A stretch of DNA of 64,000 bases from an uncultured Lysobacteraceae bacterium (lineage in GTDB: Bacteria; Pseudomonadota; Gammaproteobacteria; Xanthomonadales; Xanthomonadaceae). Position numbers and translations under genes: made by a program. Under the pieces are notes generated by a model. That model searched no databases and was not told the DNA's origin. It saw nothing but the letters and a program-made list of their open reading frames with translations. Below, in pieces: positions 44,475-52,804 of this stretch (the stretch's first letter is position 1; every line of letters begins with the position of its first letter). The stretch lies in assembly GCA_946480825.1 (NCBI GenBank), contig CAMLLG010000007.1:1-64000 (forward strand), in the 5' to 3' direction.

Positions 44475-45908
44475 TCAGGGCTTGGCGGCCGCGCGTTTCG
44501 GCGCGCTGCCGAAGCCGCCGTCGGCCGATGCGGCGAGATACGCGAACACCGCATAGGCGGCGGTGTTCTGCGCCAGCGCCGCGGGGTCGATCTTGTCCAG
44601 CGTGTCGTCGGGCGTGTGATGAAGATCGAAGTAGTCGCTGCCGTCCTGGCCCAGCCAGGCCCAGGCTGCGCCTTCGGCGGCGATGGGGCCCACGTCCGGG
44701 CCTGGGCCGCCCTTGGCCATCGCCTCGATGCCCAGCGGTTTCAGCGCAGCGGCGATCTGCGCGGCCGCGGCCTGCGCATGCGGCGCGGCGTTGGTGTTGA
44801 AGCCGTAGATGCGGCCAGCGCCGAAGTCGCTTTCGGCCACGAGTTGGTGGCGTGCGATCGCGTTCCTGTGTTCCGCGGCGTAGACCTTGCCGCCGTACAG
44901 GCCCTGTTCTTCGTTGGCGAACGCGATCACGCGGATCGTGCGCGGCGGTCGCTGCGCCTTCGGCAACTGCGCGATCAAACGGCCCGCGCCCATGGTGATG
45001 CCGATGCCGGCGCCATCGTCGACCGCGCCGGTGCCGAGATCCCAGGAATCGAGATGGCCGCCGATGACGACGACTTCGTCGCGCAGCCTGCGGTCGCCGC
45101 CGGTGATCTCGCCGATCACGTTGAACGACGACGCGGTGCCGTCCCAGCCGCAGTCCAGCGCGATCCGGATGCGCAGCGGTTTGCCGCGCGTCAGCAGGCG
45201 GGTGAGTTGTTCCGCATCCGGCAGCGCCAGCGCGGCGGACGGGATCGGCGTCAGCCCCTCGTCGAAGCGGGTGACGCCGGTGTGCGCATAGCGGTGCTGT
45301 TCGGTGCCGGCGGAGCGCATCACGTAACCGATCGCGCCGGCGCGGATCGCCGCGCTCGGTCCGCGGCTGCGGATCCGGCTGGCCGGTCCGTAGCCGTTGC
45401 CGTCGCGCGCGCGCTGCATGGTGTAGTCGACGAAGGCGATCTTGCCGGCCAGCGATCCGGCCGGCGCCGCTTCCAGTGCGGCGAGGTCCGGGAAGCGCAC
45501 CACTTCGCCCTCGACCGTGCCGCCCGGACTGCCGCCCAGTGCGGTCAGGTGCAGCGGCTGCGCGAATTCGCCGAGTACCGCACCGCTCTCGCTGCGCCGC
45601 ACCCATTTCGGGAAGCTCACCGGCTGCAGCCAGACCTTGTCGTAGCCCAGCGCCTTGAAGGTCGCCTCGGCCCAGCGCACGGCGCGCGCGTCGGCCTCGC
45701 TGCCGGCCAGCCGCGGGCCGATCTCCGTGGTCAGCGATTCCACCACTTGCCAGGACGTGCGGTCCTGCAGCGCCTGCTCGCGCAGTTGCGCGGCGGTGGC
45801 GAGCGCGGCCTCGGGGATGCGGGTTTCGCGCGGCGGCGCGGCCAGCGCGACGGATGTCGCAAGGGTCGCTGCGAGGATGGCGGCGGCAAACAACGGACTC
45901 GAACGCAT
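44475..45908 (-). CDS. M28-family exported aminopeptidase
   Basis: 477 residues from ATG 45908, with a signal peptide ending near VALAAP. An inserted PA-like domain is followed by the M28 zinc peptidase core: GGHLDSWDLGTGAVDDGAG with the bridging Asp, FANEEQGLYG with the general-base Glu, SDFGAGRIYG with another ligand Asp, and HHTPDDTLD with the final His. Two zinc ions are expected. Members release N-terminal amino acids from peptides outside the cytoplasm. It is on the same strand as rebB and 57 bases upstream of its start. Its own upstream region holds the MITE-like element. Confidence 0.92.
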   Translation of the reverse strand: MRSSPLFAAAILAATLATSVALAAPPRETRIPEAALATAAQLREQALQDRTSWQVVESLTTEIGPRLAGSEADARAVRWAEATFKALGYDKVWLQPVSFPKWVRRSESGAVLGEFAQPLHLTALGGSPGGTVEGEVVRFPDLAALEAAPAGSLAGKIAFVDYTMQRARDGNGYGPASRIRSRGPSAAIRAGAIGYVMRSAGTEQHRYAHTGVTRFDEGLTPIPSAALALPDAEQLTRLLTRGKPLRIRIALDCGWDGTASSFNVIGEITGGDRRLRDEVVVIGGHLDSWDLGTGAVDDGAGIGITMGAGRLIAQLPKAQRPPRTIRVIAFANEEQGLYGGKVYAAEHRNAIARHQLVAESDFGAGRIYGFNTNAAPHAQAAAAQIAAALKPLGIEAMAKGGPGPDVGPIAAEGAAWAWLGQDGSDYFDLHHTPDDTLDKIDPAALAQNTAAYAVFAYLAASADGGFGSAPKRAAAKP

Positions 45909-45945
45909 CCCTATCTCCGGCCTCAAAAAAGAAGCCGCGAGCGTA

Positions 45946-46210
45946 GAGCGTGTTACGCACTTTTGATAGGTCGCGTTGCGCAGCCTGTGACGCCGAGACA
46001 AGGTTCCGTGGCGCAGCCTTGGCAGGTGGCCAAGGCAAGCCACGGGCCGCGGGATCGGCGCCACAGGGGCGCAACCCGGAGGGAAGGTCGTCTGCGGGCC
46101 CGATCCGGCGTTGCGCACCTTGCCAAGGCCACCAGCCTTGGCGGCGGCGCGCGCCTTGGCTCAGGCCCGCAGACGGCCTTCGCGACCTATCAAAAGTGTG
46201 TAACACGCTC
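45946..46210. mobile_element. MITE-like element with ~30-bp terminal inverted repeats and TA ends
   Basis: The left end (from 45946, GAGCGTGTTACGCACTTTT...) and right end (to 46210, ...AAAAGTGTGTAACACGCTC) are inverted copies: ~30 bases with one mismatch. Each end is bounded by TA (45944-45945 and 46211-46212), consistent with a TA target duplication. The 265-bp body encodes nothing of its own but has internal inverted repeats (GTCTGCGGGCC with GGCCCGCAGAC, CCTTGCCAAGGCC region), so the whole may fold. This fits a non-autonomous element moved by an IS630/Tc1-type transposase. The transposase is not in the window. Confidence 0.75.
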
Positions 46211-46287
46211 TAACCGCCCGCGGCTTCTGCCGGCCCTGCCGTCGGTCACGCCCGCCGCGACCGATGCGGAACGGACGATTCCACCGA

Positions 46288-46704
46288 TCACTTTTTCATC
46301 ATGTCGCGAATTTCGCGCAGCAGCAGCACGTCTTCCGCCGGTTCGGCGGGCGCGGCCGGAGCGGCGGCTTCGGCCTTCTTCATGCGGTTCATCGCCTTGA
46401 TGACCAGGAACAGCACGAACGCGATGATGGTGAAGTCGATGATGGTCTGCGCGAAGGCGCCGTACTTGATCGCGACCGCGGCCGCGGTTTCCTTGCCGTC
46501 CGGGCCGATCACCGCCTCCTGCAGCACCCACGCGGCCTCGCTGAAATCGACGCCGCCGGTGAGCTTGCCGATGATCGGCATGATCACGCCGTCGACCAGC
46601 GCGCTGACGATCTTGCCGAAGGCGGCGCCGATGATGACGCCGATCGCCAGATCGACGACATTGCCCTTCATCGCGAACTCTTTGAATTCCGAGATCATGC
46701 TCAT
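46288..46704 (-). CDS. mscL: Large-conductance mechanosensitive channel
   Basis: 138 residues from ATG 46704, which has CCGGAG eight bases upstream. The N-terminal amphipathic helix and TM1 ([39 protein letters not shown]) and TM2 ([21 protein letters not shown]) are typical MscL. The cytosolic tail is Ala/Pro-rich and ends [10 protein letters not shown]. MscL opens under membrane tension to release osmolytes upon osmotic downshock. Pentamer in the inner membrane. Confidence 0.97.
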   Translation of the reverse strand: MSMISEFKEFAMKGNVVDLAIGVIIGAAFGKIVSALVDGVIMPIIGKLTGGVDFSEAAWVLQEAVIGPDGKETAAAVAIKYGAFAQTIIDFTIIAFVLFLVIKAMNRMKKAEAAAPAAPAEPAEDVLLLREIRDMMKK

Positions 46705-46805
46705 GGACCGTACTCCGGGAGGTGGATGGTGCGGCGGATGCGGCCCTGCGCGGGCCGCGCGTTGTGTTCGCGATGCGTTGCGGCGCGTGTTTTCGGCGTA
46801 TTCCT

Positions 46806-47543
46806 TCAGCGCGGCGGGGCGATCCGGCAGTCGAGGTGGATCAGATCGTCCAACGCGCCTTCGCAGACATCGCCCGGCTGCAGCGCGGCCACGCCGGCGG
46901 GCGTGCCCATGAAGATCAGATCGCCGGCGCGCAGCGCGTAGAGTTTCGACAGCTCGTGCAGGATCTCCGGCACGTCCCAGATCAACTGGTCGAGCGTCGA
47001 CCGTTGGCGCAGTTCGCCGTTGACCCGCAGCGACAGCGTGCGCGGCGCCAGCGCACCGACCTCGCCAGCCGGCAGCAGCGCGCTGATCGGCGCGGATTCG
47101 TCGAAGGCCTTGCCGATGTCCCACGGCAGACCCTTGGCCTTGGCGGCGACCTGCAGATCGCGGCGGGTGAGGTCCAGGCCGATGCCGTAGCCGAAGATCA
47201 GCGCATCGGCCTGCGCGGGATCGAGAACGCCCGGCGGCGCATCCGCGCCGAGCGCGACGACCAGTTCGATTTCATGATGCAGATCTTGGGTGCCGGGCGG
47301 ATAGGTGGCGACGCCGTCGGTCACCAGGGCATCCGCGGGCTTGAGGAAGAAGACCGGCGTGCCGCGCTCGGCCTTCGAGGCCGGGGCGGTGGCGCCCATC
47401 TCGCGGGCGTGGTCGGCGAAGTTGCGGCCCACGCAGTAGATGCGGCGCACCGGAAACATGCCTGCCGAGAGCGTGCCAGAACCCTGCACGGGCACGCGCG
47501 CGGTGGGCGCGGCGGGAATGAGATCGTGGGCGGTGTCGTTCAT
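46806..47543 (-). CDS. Fumarylacetoacetate hydrolase (FAH)-family protein
   Basis: 245 residues. FAH C-terminal domain signatures are [16 protein letters not shown] at the start, [13 protein letters not shown] with the Glu-x-Glu metal ligands, [14 protein letters not shown] and GTPAGVAAL. The family uses Mg2+ or Mn2+ to hydrolyse C-C bonds in 1,3-diketo acids, decarboxylate oxaloacetate, or act on pyruvates. The real substrate cannot be read off, but a small ~245-residue monodomain type matches acylpyruvate hydrolase/oxaloacetate decarboxylase-like members. It is 101 bases upstream of mscL on the same strand. Confidence 0.88.
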   Translation of the reverse strand: MNDTAHDLIPAAPTARVPVQGSGTLSAGMFPVRRIYCVGRNFADHAREMGATAPASKAERGTPVFFLKPADALVTDGVATYPPGTQDLHHEIELVVALGADAPPGVLDPAQADALIFGYGIGLDLTRRDLQVAAKAKGLPWDIGKAFDESAPISALLPAGEVGALAPRTLSLRVNGELRQRSTLDQLIWDVPEILHELSKLYALRAGDLIFMGTPAGVAALQPGDVCEGALDDLIHLDCRIAPPR

Positions 47544-47623
47544 GCCCGCATGATCGCGCGGGCACGGGGGGCGCGTCGAGGGTCGTGCGCGCGTGTTCGA
47601 ATCGATTGCGGTTCGGCGGCGGC

Positions 47624-47923
47624 TCAGCGGCCGGTGGTGAGCACCGGCTTGCGCAGCACGCGGTATTCGCCTTCCAGCGTGTTCGGATCGGCGGCGATCG
47701 GTTTGCCGCGACGGCGCCATGCTTTCGAAGACCAGGCCCGCGACAGCAGCCCCGCCGTCAGCATCGCCGCGCCGACGGCCAGCCCGATCACCAGCAGCAG
47801 CGCCAGCACGGCCACCCCGAACAGGGCGAGGGCGACGCGCAGGAGGCGGTGGCGGGGCTTGCGCGGGGCGAAGAAATCGCGGACCCGGTGGCGATGACGA
47901 TGGAACACGGAATGAGCGAACAT
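47624..47923 (-). CDS. Small single- to two-helix membrane protein, unknown
   Basis: 99 residues. A basic, His/Arg-rich N-terminus (HRHRHRVRDFFAPRKPRHR) precedes a long hydrophobic stretch (VALALFGVAVLALLLVIGLAVGAAMLTAGLL, about residues 30-60) that could span once or fold as a hairpin. A basic tail follows (SKAWRRRG). There is no clear Shine-Dalgarno. Codon bias favours this frame, but the gene is supported only moderately. Unknown function. Confidence 0.45.
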   Translation of the reverse strand: MFAHSVFHRHRHRVRDFFAPRKPRHRLLRVALALFGVAVLALLLVIGLAVGAAMLTAGLLSRAWSSKAWRRRGKPIAADPNTLEGEYRVLRKPVLTTGR

Positions 47924-47983
47924 GCGACGTGTCGTGACACACTGGGAAGGCGCGCGGCCGGTCGCCGCAGTATCGGACGCCCG

Positions 47984-48352
47984 ATGACGGAAGGTGTGAG
48001 AACTTCGTTAATTGCAGAGGATGACGCCGCGCCGCTGGTCGCGCTGGACGCGCTGCCCGACGGCGTGCCGTTCGCACTGGATGCCGAGATCGACGGCGTG
48101 GCCGAATCGTTGATCCTGCACCGCAGCGGCGAGCGCGTCCGTGCCTGGCTCAACATCTGCCCGCACGCCGGTCGCCGCCTGGATTGGGCGCCGGGTCGCT
48201 TCCTGCTGTCCAAGGCCGGTCAACTGGTCTGCGCCGCCCATGGCGCGACCTTCGAACTCGATGCCGGCGAATGCGTGGCCGGCCCCTGTCGCGGGCAATC
48301 GCTGCGCGCGGTGCCGGTGGCGATCGTCGATGGCGCGGTGAGGTTCGCATGA
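47984..48352 (+). CDS. Rieske [2Fe-2S] protein
   Basis: 122 residues. The cluster-binding motifs are CPHAG (C-x-H) and CAAHGATF (C-x2-H), spaced ~20 residues, as in small soluble Rieske ferredoxins. There is no signal peptide or membrane helix, so a cytoplasmic electron-transfer or ferredoxin-like role is expected. Its TGA overlaps the ATG of the following DUF6491-like gene. The Rieske protein starts at ATG 47984 without a clear Shine-Dalgarno. Redox partner unknown. Confidence 0.85.
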   Translation: MTEGVRTSLIAEDDAAPLVALDALPDGVPFALDAEIDGVAESLILHRSGERVRAWLNICPHAGRRLDWAPGRFLLSKAGQLVCAAHGATFELDAGECVAGPCRGQSLRAVPVAIVDGAVRFA

Positions 48353-49224
48353 AAACATTTCTTCGCAAGACGCGTCGTCCGATGGCATGCCGTTCGATGG
48401 CATGGCGACGCTTCCCGCTCGTCGCGCTGCTCGCGCTCTGCGGCGGCCACGCAGTCGCGGCCCAGCCGCCGCCGCCCGCGCCGCACTGTCTCAATGCGCG
48501 CGAAGTACGCGAGGCCCACCAGAGCGATGCGCACACCCTCGCGCTGCGCCTCAACGACGAATCGCGTTATCGGCTCGAACTGGCCGATGCCTGTCCGGCC
48601 GCGCTGATGCGGGATCGGCCGACGCTGGTGAGCCGGGAAGGCTGGGTCTGCGGCAGCAACGAGGAGTACCTCGATCTGGGCGACCGTCGCTGCGTCGTCG
48701 CCGGTCTGGCGAAGATCGATGCGCGCGAATACGCGGATCATGCGCTGCGTGGCCGTCGCTATGCGTCCAGCGTCGACGGCTCCGACGCGCGCGACAGGAA
48801 CACGCTCGACACGATCGAAGTGCGGACCCGGCAGCAACGTCGCACGTTCGGCGGCACCACCGCGTACTGTCTGGATGCGCGCCACATGCGCGGCTGGCGC
48901 GAAGACGGCGACGACATCGTGGTCGAGGTGTCGCCGCTGCGCAGCGGCGGCAATCGCTATTACCGCGTCGAGCTCGCCGGGCAGTGTTCCGACATGATCA
49001 CGATGCAGACGCTGCGGCTGGAATCGCCGACCGGCGGCAGCGCGATCTGCGGCACGCCGGGCGATCGCGCGTTCTTCTCCCGCAACGAAGACCTGTCCTT
49101 CGGCAGCGCCGCGATCCTGCGCCCGCTCAGCGAAGGCGGGTTGGCGGCGGGCTTCGGCTGCGCGATCAGCCGGGTCTATCCGCTGTTGCCGGACGAGGTC
49201 GTGTCGGCCGCGCGTACGCGCTGA
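48349..49224 (+). CDS. Exported protein with two DUF6491-like repeats
   Basis: 291 residues from ATG 48349. A signal peptide is preceded by a basic stretch (MKTFLRKTRRP) and ends near AVAAQ. Two halves of ~105 residues repeat a pattern: CLNAREVREAH...RYRLELADACPA...GWVCGSNEEYL...RRCVVAGLAKI and CLDARHMRGWR...YYRVELAGQCSDM...SAICGTPGDR...GCAISRVYPL. Each contains four cysteines in C...C...C...C order, like DUF6491. The DUF name is from recall. Located in the periplasm or outer surface. Function unknown. Its start overlaps the Rieske gene, so they are translated together. Confidence 0.7.
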   Translation: MKTFLRKTRRPMACRSMAWRRFPLVALLALCGGHAVAAQPPPPAPHCLNAREVREAHQSDAHTLALRLNDESRYRLELADACPAALMRDRPTLVSREGWVCGSNEEYLDLGDRRCVVAGLAKIDAREYADHALRGRRYASSVDGSDARDRNTLDTIEVRTRQQRRTFGGTTAYCLDARHMRGWREDGDDIVVEVSPLRSGGNRYYRVELAGQCSDMITMQTLRLESPTGGSAICGTPGDRAFFSRNEDLSFGSAAILRPLSEGGLAAGFGCAISRVYPLLPDEVVSAARTR

Positions 49225-49316
49225 TCCGGGCTGCGGACATTTCGCGGATGGTCGAGCGGCACGTCCGGTCATCCACTGATCGAAGCCGTGCCGCCGAACA
49301 CTGCACGGCACCTGCC

Positions 49317-49341
49317 AGCGGCCTGAAGGCCGCGCTACCGG
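49317..49341 (-). repeat. Single REP-like sequence
   Basis: AGCGGCCTGAAGGCCGCGCTACCGG has the stem GCGGCC-TGAA-GGCCGC followed by GCTACC; on the minus strand it reads CCGGTAGCGCGGCCTTCAGG, the REP orientation. It lies between the DUF6491-like gene and the arginase stop. Confidence 0.55.
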
Positions 49342-49359
49342 AGAGGGTGCCCGCCGCGC

Positions 49360-50292
49360 TCAATCCCGCATCAGCGTCGATTTGCCGAACAGACTTTCCA
49401 CCAGATCCACCGCGAGTTCGGCGGTGGCGTTGTGGTTGTCCAGCGCGGGGTTGAGTTCGACGATGTCCAGCGAACCCATGCGGCCGGTGTCGGCGATCAT
49501 CTCCATCACCAGCTGCGCTTCGCGATAGTTCGGGCCGCCCGGCACCGTGGTGCCGACGCCCGGGGCGATGCTGGGGTCGAGGAAGTCCACGTCGAAACTG
49601 ACGTGCAGGTGGGTGTCGTCGTCGAGGTCTTCCAGCGCTTCTTCCATCGCGCGCTTCATCCCGACCTCGTCGATGTAGCGCATGTCGTAGATGTCGAGCC
49701 CGTAGTCCTTCACCAGACGCTTTTCTTCCGGATCGACGGAACGGATGCCGATCTGGCGGATCTCGTCCGGGCGCATCGCCGGGGCGCTGCCGCCGAGGCG
49801 GACCAGGGCATCGGGGCCGAGGCCGCAGAGGCAGGCGACCGGCATGCCGTGGACGTTGCCCGACGGTGTGACATCGCTGGTATTGAAGTCGGCGTGCGCG
49901 TCGAGCCACAGCACGCGCAGTTTCTTGCCGGTGTCGCGGCAGTGGCGGGCGACCGCGGTGATCGAACCGACGCCGAGGCAATGGTCGCCACCGAGCACGA
50001 TCGGCAGGCGGCCCGCGCGCAGTTCGGCGCCGACGGCGTCCATCAGCGCGCGGTTCCAGGCCACGACTTCGTCGAGATGCCGATAGCCGGCGGTGGGAGG
50101 CAGCCACGGATTGCCGGGGCCGGACAGGTCGCCGCGGTCGAGCACATCGATGCCGCGCGCGGCGAGCGCTTCGCCCAGGCCGGCAATGCGCAGCGCGTCG
50201 GGCCCCATCCGCGCGCCGCGGTGTCCGGCGCCGATGTCGGTGGGTGCGCCGATCAGGGACACGGGCGGAAAACTGCGCGACATGACGGGCAT
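49360..50292 (-). CDS. rocF: Arginase
   Basis: 310 residues from ATG 50292; ATG 50283 (MSRSFPPVSLIG) is an alternative. The dinuclear Mn2+ ligands are present: His in LGGDHCLGVG, Asp/His/Asp in WLDAHADFNTS, and the two Asp of SFDVDFLDPSIAPGVG. VHGMP also matches arginase. It converts arginine to ornithine and urea. The agmatinase alternative is disfavoured by NTSDVTPSGNVHGMPVA. It is 39 bases downstream of tRNA-Thr on the same strand. Confidence 0.93.
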   Translation of the reverse strand: MPVMSRSFPPVSLIGAPTDIGAGHRGARMGPDALRIAGLGEALAARGIDVLDRGDLSGPGNPWLPPTAGYRHLDEVVAWNRALMDAVGAELRAGRLPIVLGGDHCLGVGSITAVARHCRDTGKKLRVLWLDAHADFNTSDVTPSGNVHGMPVACLCGLGPDALVRLGGSAPAMRPDEIRQIGIRSVDPEEKRLVKDYGLDIYDMRYIDEVGMKRAMEEALEDLDDDTHLHVSFDVDFLDPSIAPGVGTTVPGGPNYREAQLVMEMIADTGRMGSLDIVELNPALDNHNATAELAVDLVESLFGKSTLMRD

Positions 50293-50331
50293 CCGGTAAG
50301 AGGGCGTGACAGGGACCGGGAAGATCCGGGG

Positions 50332-50407
50332 TGGTGCCGACAGTCCGATTCGAACGGACGACCTACCGCTTACAAGGCGGTTGCTCTACCAACTGAGCTA
50401 TGCCGGC
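50332..50407 (-). tRNA. tRNA-Thr (anticodon UGU), CCA encoded
   Basis: Read on the minus strand, 76 bases fold as a cloverleaf. The acceptor stem is GCCGGCA with TGTCGGC (one G-U pair), the D-loop has AGCTCAGTTGGTAGAGC, the anticodon arm is CCGCC-TTGTAAG-GCGG with anticodon TGT, the T-arm has GTTCGAATC, and CCA is encoded at the 3' end. Anticodon UGU decodes ACA/ACG-type Thr codons. It lies just upstream of the arginase gene. Confidence 0.95.
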
Positions 50408-50497
50408 GCGCAGCGACCGGGCGAGGAAGCGGCCCGACGGGAGCTGGATTCTAGCAGGGAGTTGAAAGACGACCCTGCTGCGGGAAGACGGCGGCCG

Positions 50498-51196
50498 TCA
50501 GCGGACGCTGGCGCAATCGATGCCGCGGGCCTCCGCGGCGCGGCTGGCGCGACGGGCAGCCGCAGCCTCGAAGTCCGCGGCCGCGGCGAGATCGATCCAG
50601 CCGGTGCTGCGCGCCTCGCCCAGCGCTTCGGCGCGGGCTTCGAAGCCGGCCGCCACCAGCGCCTGCGCGTGCTGGCGGGCACGGGTTTCGGTGCTGAAAC
50701 GGCCGAGCGCGACGCTGTTGGCTTCGGCGCCATCGGCGACGATCAGCAGATCGGTGAAGCCGGCGGCCCGAAGGCGCGCGGCGGCGGCCTCGGCGCCGGC
50801 GCGATCGGCCGCGGCCGGCAGGAACACGCGCCAGCCGCGACCGCTGTCGCGCTGGACGGTGCGTGCGCGCAGGCGCAGGGCGAGCGGGCGAAGCGCGTTC
50901 TGTGCCGCGGCCATGACCGCGGGGTCGTTGAACGGACCAAGACTGTAGCAGCGCTCGACCGGCGTCGCGGCGCTGGCGCTGCTTTCGCCGCTCTCGACAG
51001 CGGCCACGCGCTGCAGTTCTCCGGCGCCCGGTGATGGACGCAGGTCGGGGCGTTCGCTCACCAGTTGCAGTCGCGCGACGCCCGATGGCGCGTCCTCGCC
51101 GACGGCCACGGGCGCAGCGTCCGGGCGGAACAGCCACCATGCGGTCACGCCGAGATTCAGCACCGCCAGCAACACGATCAATGCGCGCATCGTCAT
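50498..51196 (-). CDS. SPOR-domain inner-membrane protein
   Basis: 232 residues from ATG 51196; the start overlaps the coaX stop (ATGA). A short N-terminal membrane helix (ALIVLLAVLNLGVTAWWLF) is followed by a periplasmic part with a Cys (VERCYSLGPF) and SPOR-like beta-alpha-beta units, e.g. RGWRVFLPAAADRAGAEAAAARLRAAGFTDLLIV then ALGRFSTETRARQHAQALVAAG. SPOR domains bind denuded glycan strands in septal peptidoglycan, so a role in cell division or wall maintenance is plausible. It is the last gene of the fakAB-plsY-birA-coaX run before tRNA-Thr. Confidence 0.8.
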   Translation of the reverse strand: MTMRALIVLLAVLNLGVTAWWLFRPDAAPVAVGEDAPSGVARLQLVSERPDLRPSPGAGELQRVAAVESGESSASAATPVERCYSLGPFNDPAVMAAAQNALRPLALRLRARTVQRDSGRGWRVFLPAAADRAGAEAAAARLRAAGFTDLLIVADGAEANSVALGRFSTETRARQHAQALVAAGFEARAEALGEARSTGWIDLAAAADFEAAAARRASRAAEARGIDCASVR

Positions 51197-51933
51197 GCCG
51201 GCATTGTCGCCCAGACGCCGAGGCCTTCCAACACGAGCGCGGGGGCGTGAAGGCCGTCGACGGGCAACGCGTCGCGCAAAGCCATGGCGCCGCCGCCGTG
51301 CAGCAGCAGCGCCGGATGCGCGCCGAGCAGGCGTTCCGCATCGCGCAGCGCCTGTGCGATCAGCGCCAGCGCCGCGCCGTCGCAGCCGCTGCGCAGCGCG
51401 TCGAGCGTGTTGTCGGCGAACGCGACGAATGCGCCGCCGCGTTCCGGCAATTGCGCCGCGCGCGCGTGCAGCGCTTCGCGCATCAGCGCGGGCGAGGGCG
51501 CGATGCGGCCGCCGCGATGCAGACCGTCGGCATCGACCAGATCCAGCGTGATCGCGGTTCCGACGCCGACCACCAGCACCGCTTCGTGCGGCATCCGTGC
51601 GCGCGCGCCCAGCATCGCCAGAAAGCGGTCCGCGCCCAGCGTTTCCGGCTGCGGATAGGCGATGCGCAAACCGGCGAAGCGCGACACCGTGCGCGCGATC
51701 GAGATCCGGCCGCAGCGCGCGGTGAGGGCATCGAGCAGCGCGACCCGCAGCGCGGGCGCGCCGACGCTGGTGAGCACGGCCGCATCGAAACGCGCCGGCA
51801 GCGCCGCATCCCAGTCCGCGGGCAGGTGCGCGCCGTCGTGCGCGATGGCGCACACCTCGCCCGGGACGCCATCGTCGCGCAGCGCCGCATATTTCAGCCG
51901 GGTGTTGCCCAGATCGAACAGCCAGATCGTCAT
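51193..51933 (-). CDS. coaX: Type III pantothenate kinase
   Basis: 246 residues. The ASKHA-fold phosphate-1 motif is at the N-terminus, DLGNTRLKYA, with Asp as base. GADRFLAMLGAR, VVGVGTAITLDLVD and a C-terminal LLLHGGGAMALRDAL follow. It phosphorylates pantothenate, the first step of CoA synthesis, needing a monovalent cation and lacking P-loop features of CoaA. ATG 51933 is seven bases after the birA stop; coaX and SPOR genes overlap by four bases. The birA-coaX order is common in bacteria. Confidence 0.92.
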   Translation of the reverse strand: MTIWLFDLGNTRLKYAALRDDGVPGEVCAIAHDGAHLPADWDAALPARFDAAVLTSVGAPALRVALLDALTARCGRISIARTVSRFAGLRIAYPQPETLGADRFLAMLGARARMPHEAVLVVGVGTAITLDLVDADGLHRGGRIAPSPALMREALHARAAQLPERGGAFVAFADNTLDALRSGCDGAALALIAQALRDAERLLGAHPALLLHGGGAMALRDALPVDGLHAPALVLEGLGVWATMPA

Positions 51934-51940
51934 CGTGCGC

Positions 51941-52804
51941 TCATGATGCCAGCGTCGATGATGCCGGCGCCGGCGCGCGCCTGCGGACGCTGACTTCGCC
52001 CGCGCGCAATATCGTTTCGCCATTGGCGGCGCGCAGTCGCAGCGCGCCGTCTTCGGTGAGCCCGCAGGCGACGCCGTCGACGATGCGACCGGCGATGGTC
52101 GCCGAGATCTCGGTGCCGGACAATGCGTCCAACGCCGCGAAGCGCGGCAGGAACGGCGCGAGGCCTTCCGCATCGAAGCGTTCCAGCGCATCGGCCGACG
52201 CCGTCAGGATCGCGGCCCCGATCGCGTTCCGCGACGGCAGCGCGTCGCCGAGACGCACGTGCAGATCGGTCCACGGCTGATCGATGGCATCCGTGGCTTG
52301 CGCGGGCATGCGGACATTGAGCCCCAGCCCGATCACCGCGCGCGCGCCGCCGTCCTGCAGGCCGCCTTCGATCAGGATGCCGCCGAGTTTGCGCAGGGCG
52401 TCGCCGTCGGCGACGACCAGATCGTTCGGCCATTTCACCCGCACGTCCGTCGCGCCCAGCGCCTGCAGCGATTCGGCGACGGCGACCCCGACCGCGAGGC
52501 TCAGGCCGCCGAGCCGGGCGAGGCCGCCCTGGAAGCGGCGCGCGAGCGAGAGGTAGAGATTCGCGCCCGGCGGCGACGCCCAGACCCGGCCCTGGCGCCC
52601 GCGTCCGCCGCTCTGGCGTTCGGCGAACAGCGCGGCGATGCCCGCCGACGGCGTCGTGCGCCGCAACAGTTCGCTGTTGGTCGAATCGATGGCGTCGACG
52701 ATCTCGATCGCGGCGTAGGCCGTTGCCGCCGATGGCGACAGCCGCGCGCGCAGTATCGTCGCGTCGAGCGGGTCGTCAGAGGCGTCGTCGAGCGCGCTCG
52801 TCAT
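51941..52804 (-). CDS. birA: Biotin-[acetyl-CoA-carboxylase] ligase without DNA-binding domain
   Basis: 287 residues. The catalytic domain is recognised by IDSTNSELL, GRGRQGRVWASPPGANLYLSL (the biotinyl-AMP loop), KWPNDL and GLGLNV, and there is a C-terminal SH3-like module (EISATIAGRIVDGVACGLTEDGALRL). No N-terminal winged helix is visible: only ~35 residues precede the catalytic core. This is thus a monofunctional (group I) ligase attaching biotin to acetyl-CoA carboxylase's BCCP rather than a repressor. The start overlaps the plsY stop by four bases (ATGA). Confidence 0.93.
   Translation of the reverse strand: MTSALDDASDDPLDATILRARLSPSAATAYAAIEIVDAIDSTNSELLRRTTPSAGIAALFAERQSGGRGRQGRVWASPPGANLYLSLARRFQGGLARLGGLSLAVGVAVAESLQALGATDVRVKWPNDLVVADGDALRKLGGILIEGGLQDGGARAVIGLGLNVRMPAQATDAIDQPWTDLHVRLGDALPSRNAIGAAILTASADALERFDAEGLAPFLPRFAALDALSGTEISATIAGRIVDGVACGLTEDGALRLRAANGETILRAGEVSVRRRAPAPASSTLAS

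Noticed and set aside
46190..46531. ORF ends sharing the residues ERVTHF on both sides of the MITE-like element
   Set aside because: This is only the terminal inverted repeat translated twice; it is not a protein motif.
49360..50292. Agmatinase rather than arginase
   Set aside because: The sequence between metal ligands (NTSDVTPSGNVHGMP) and overall start (IGAPTDIGAGHRGARMGP) match arginases.
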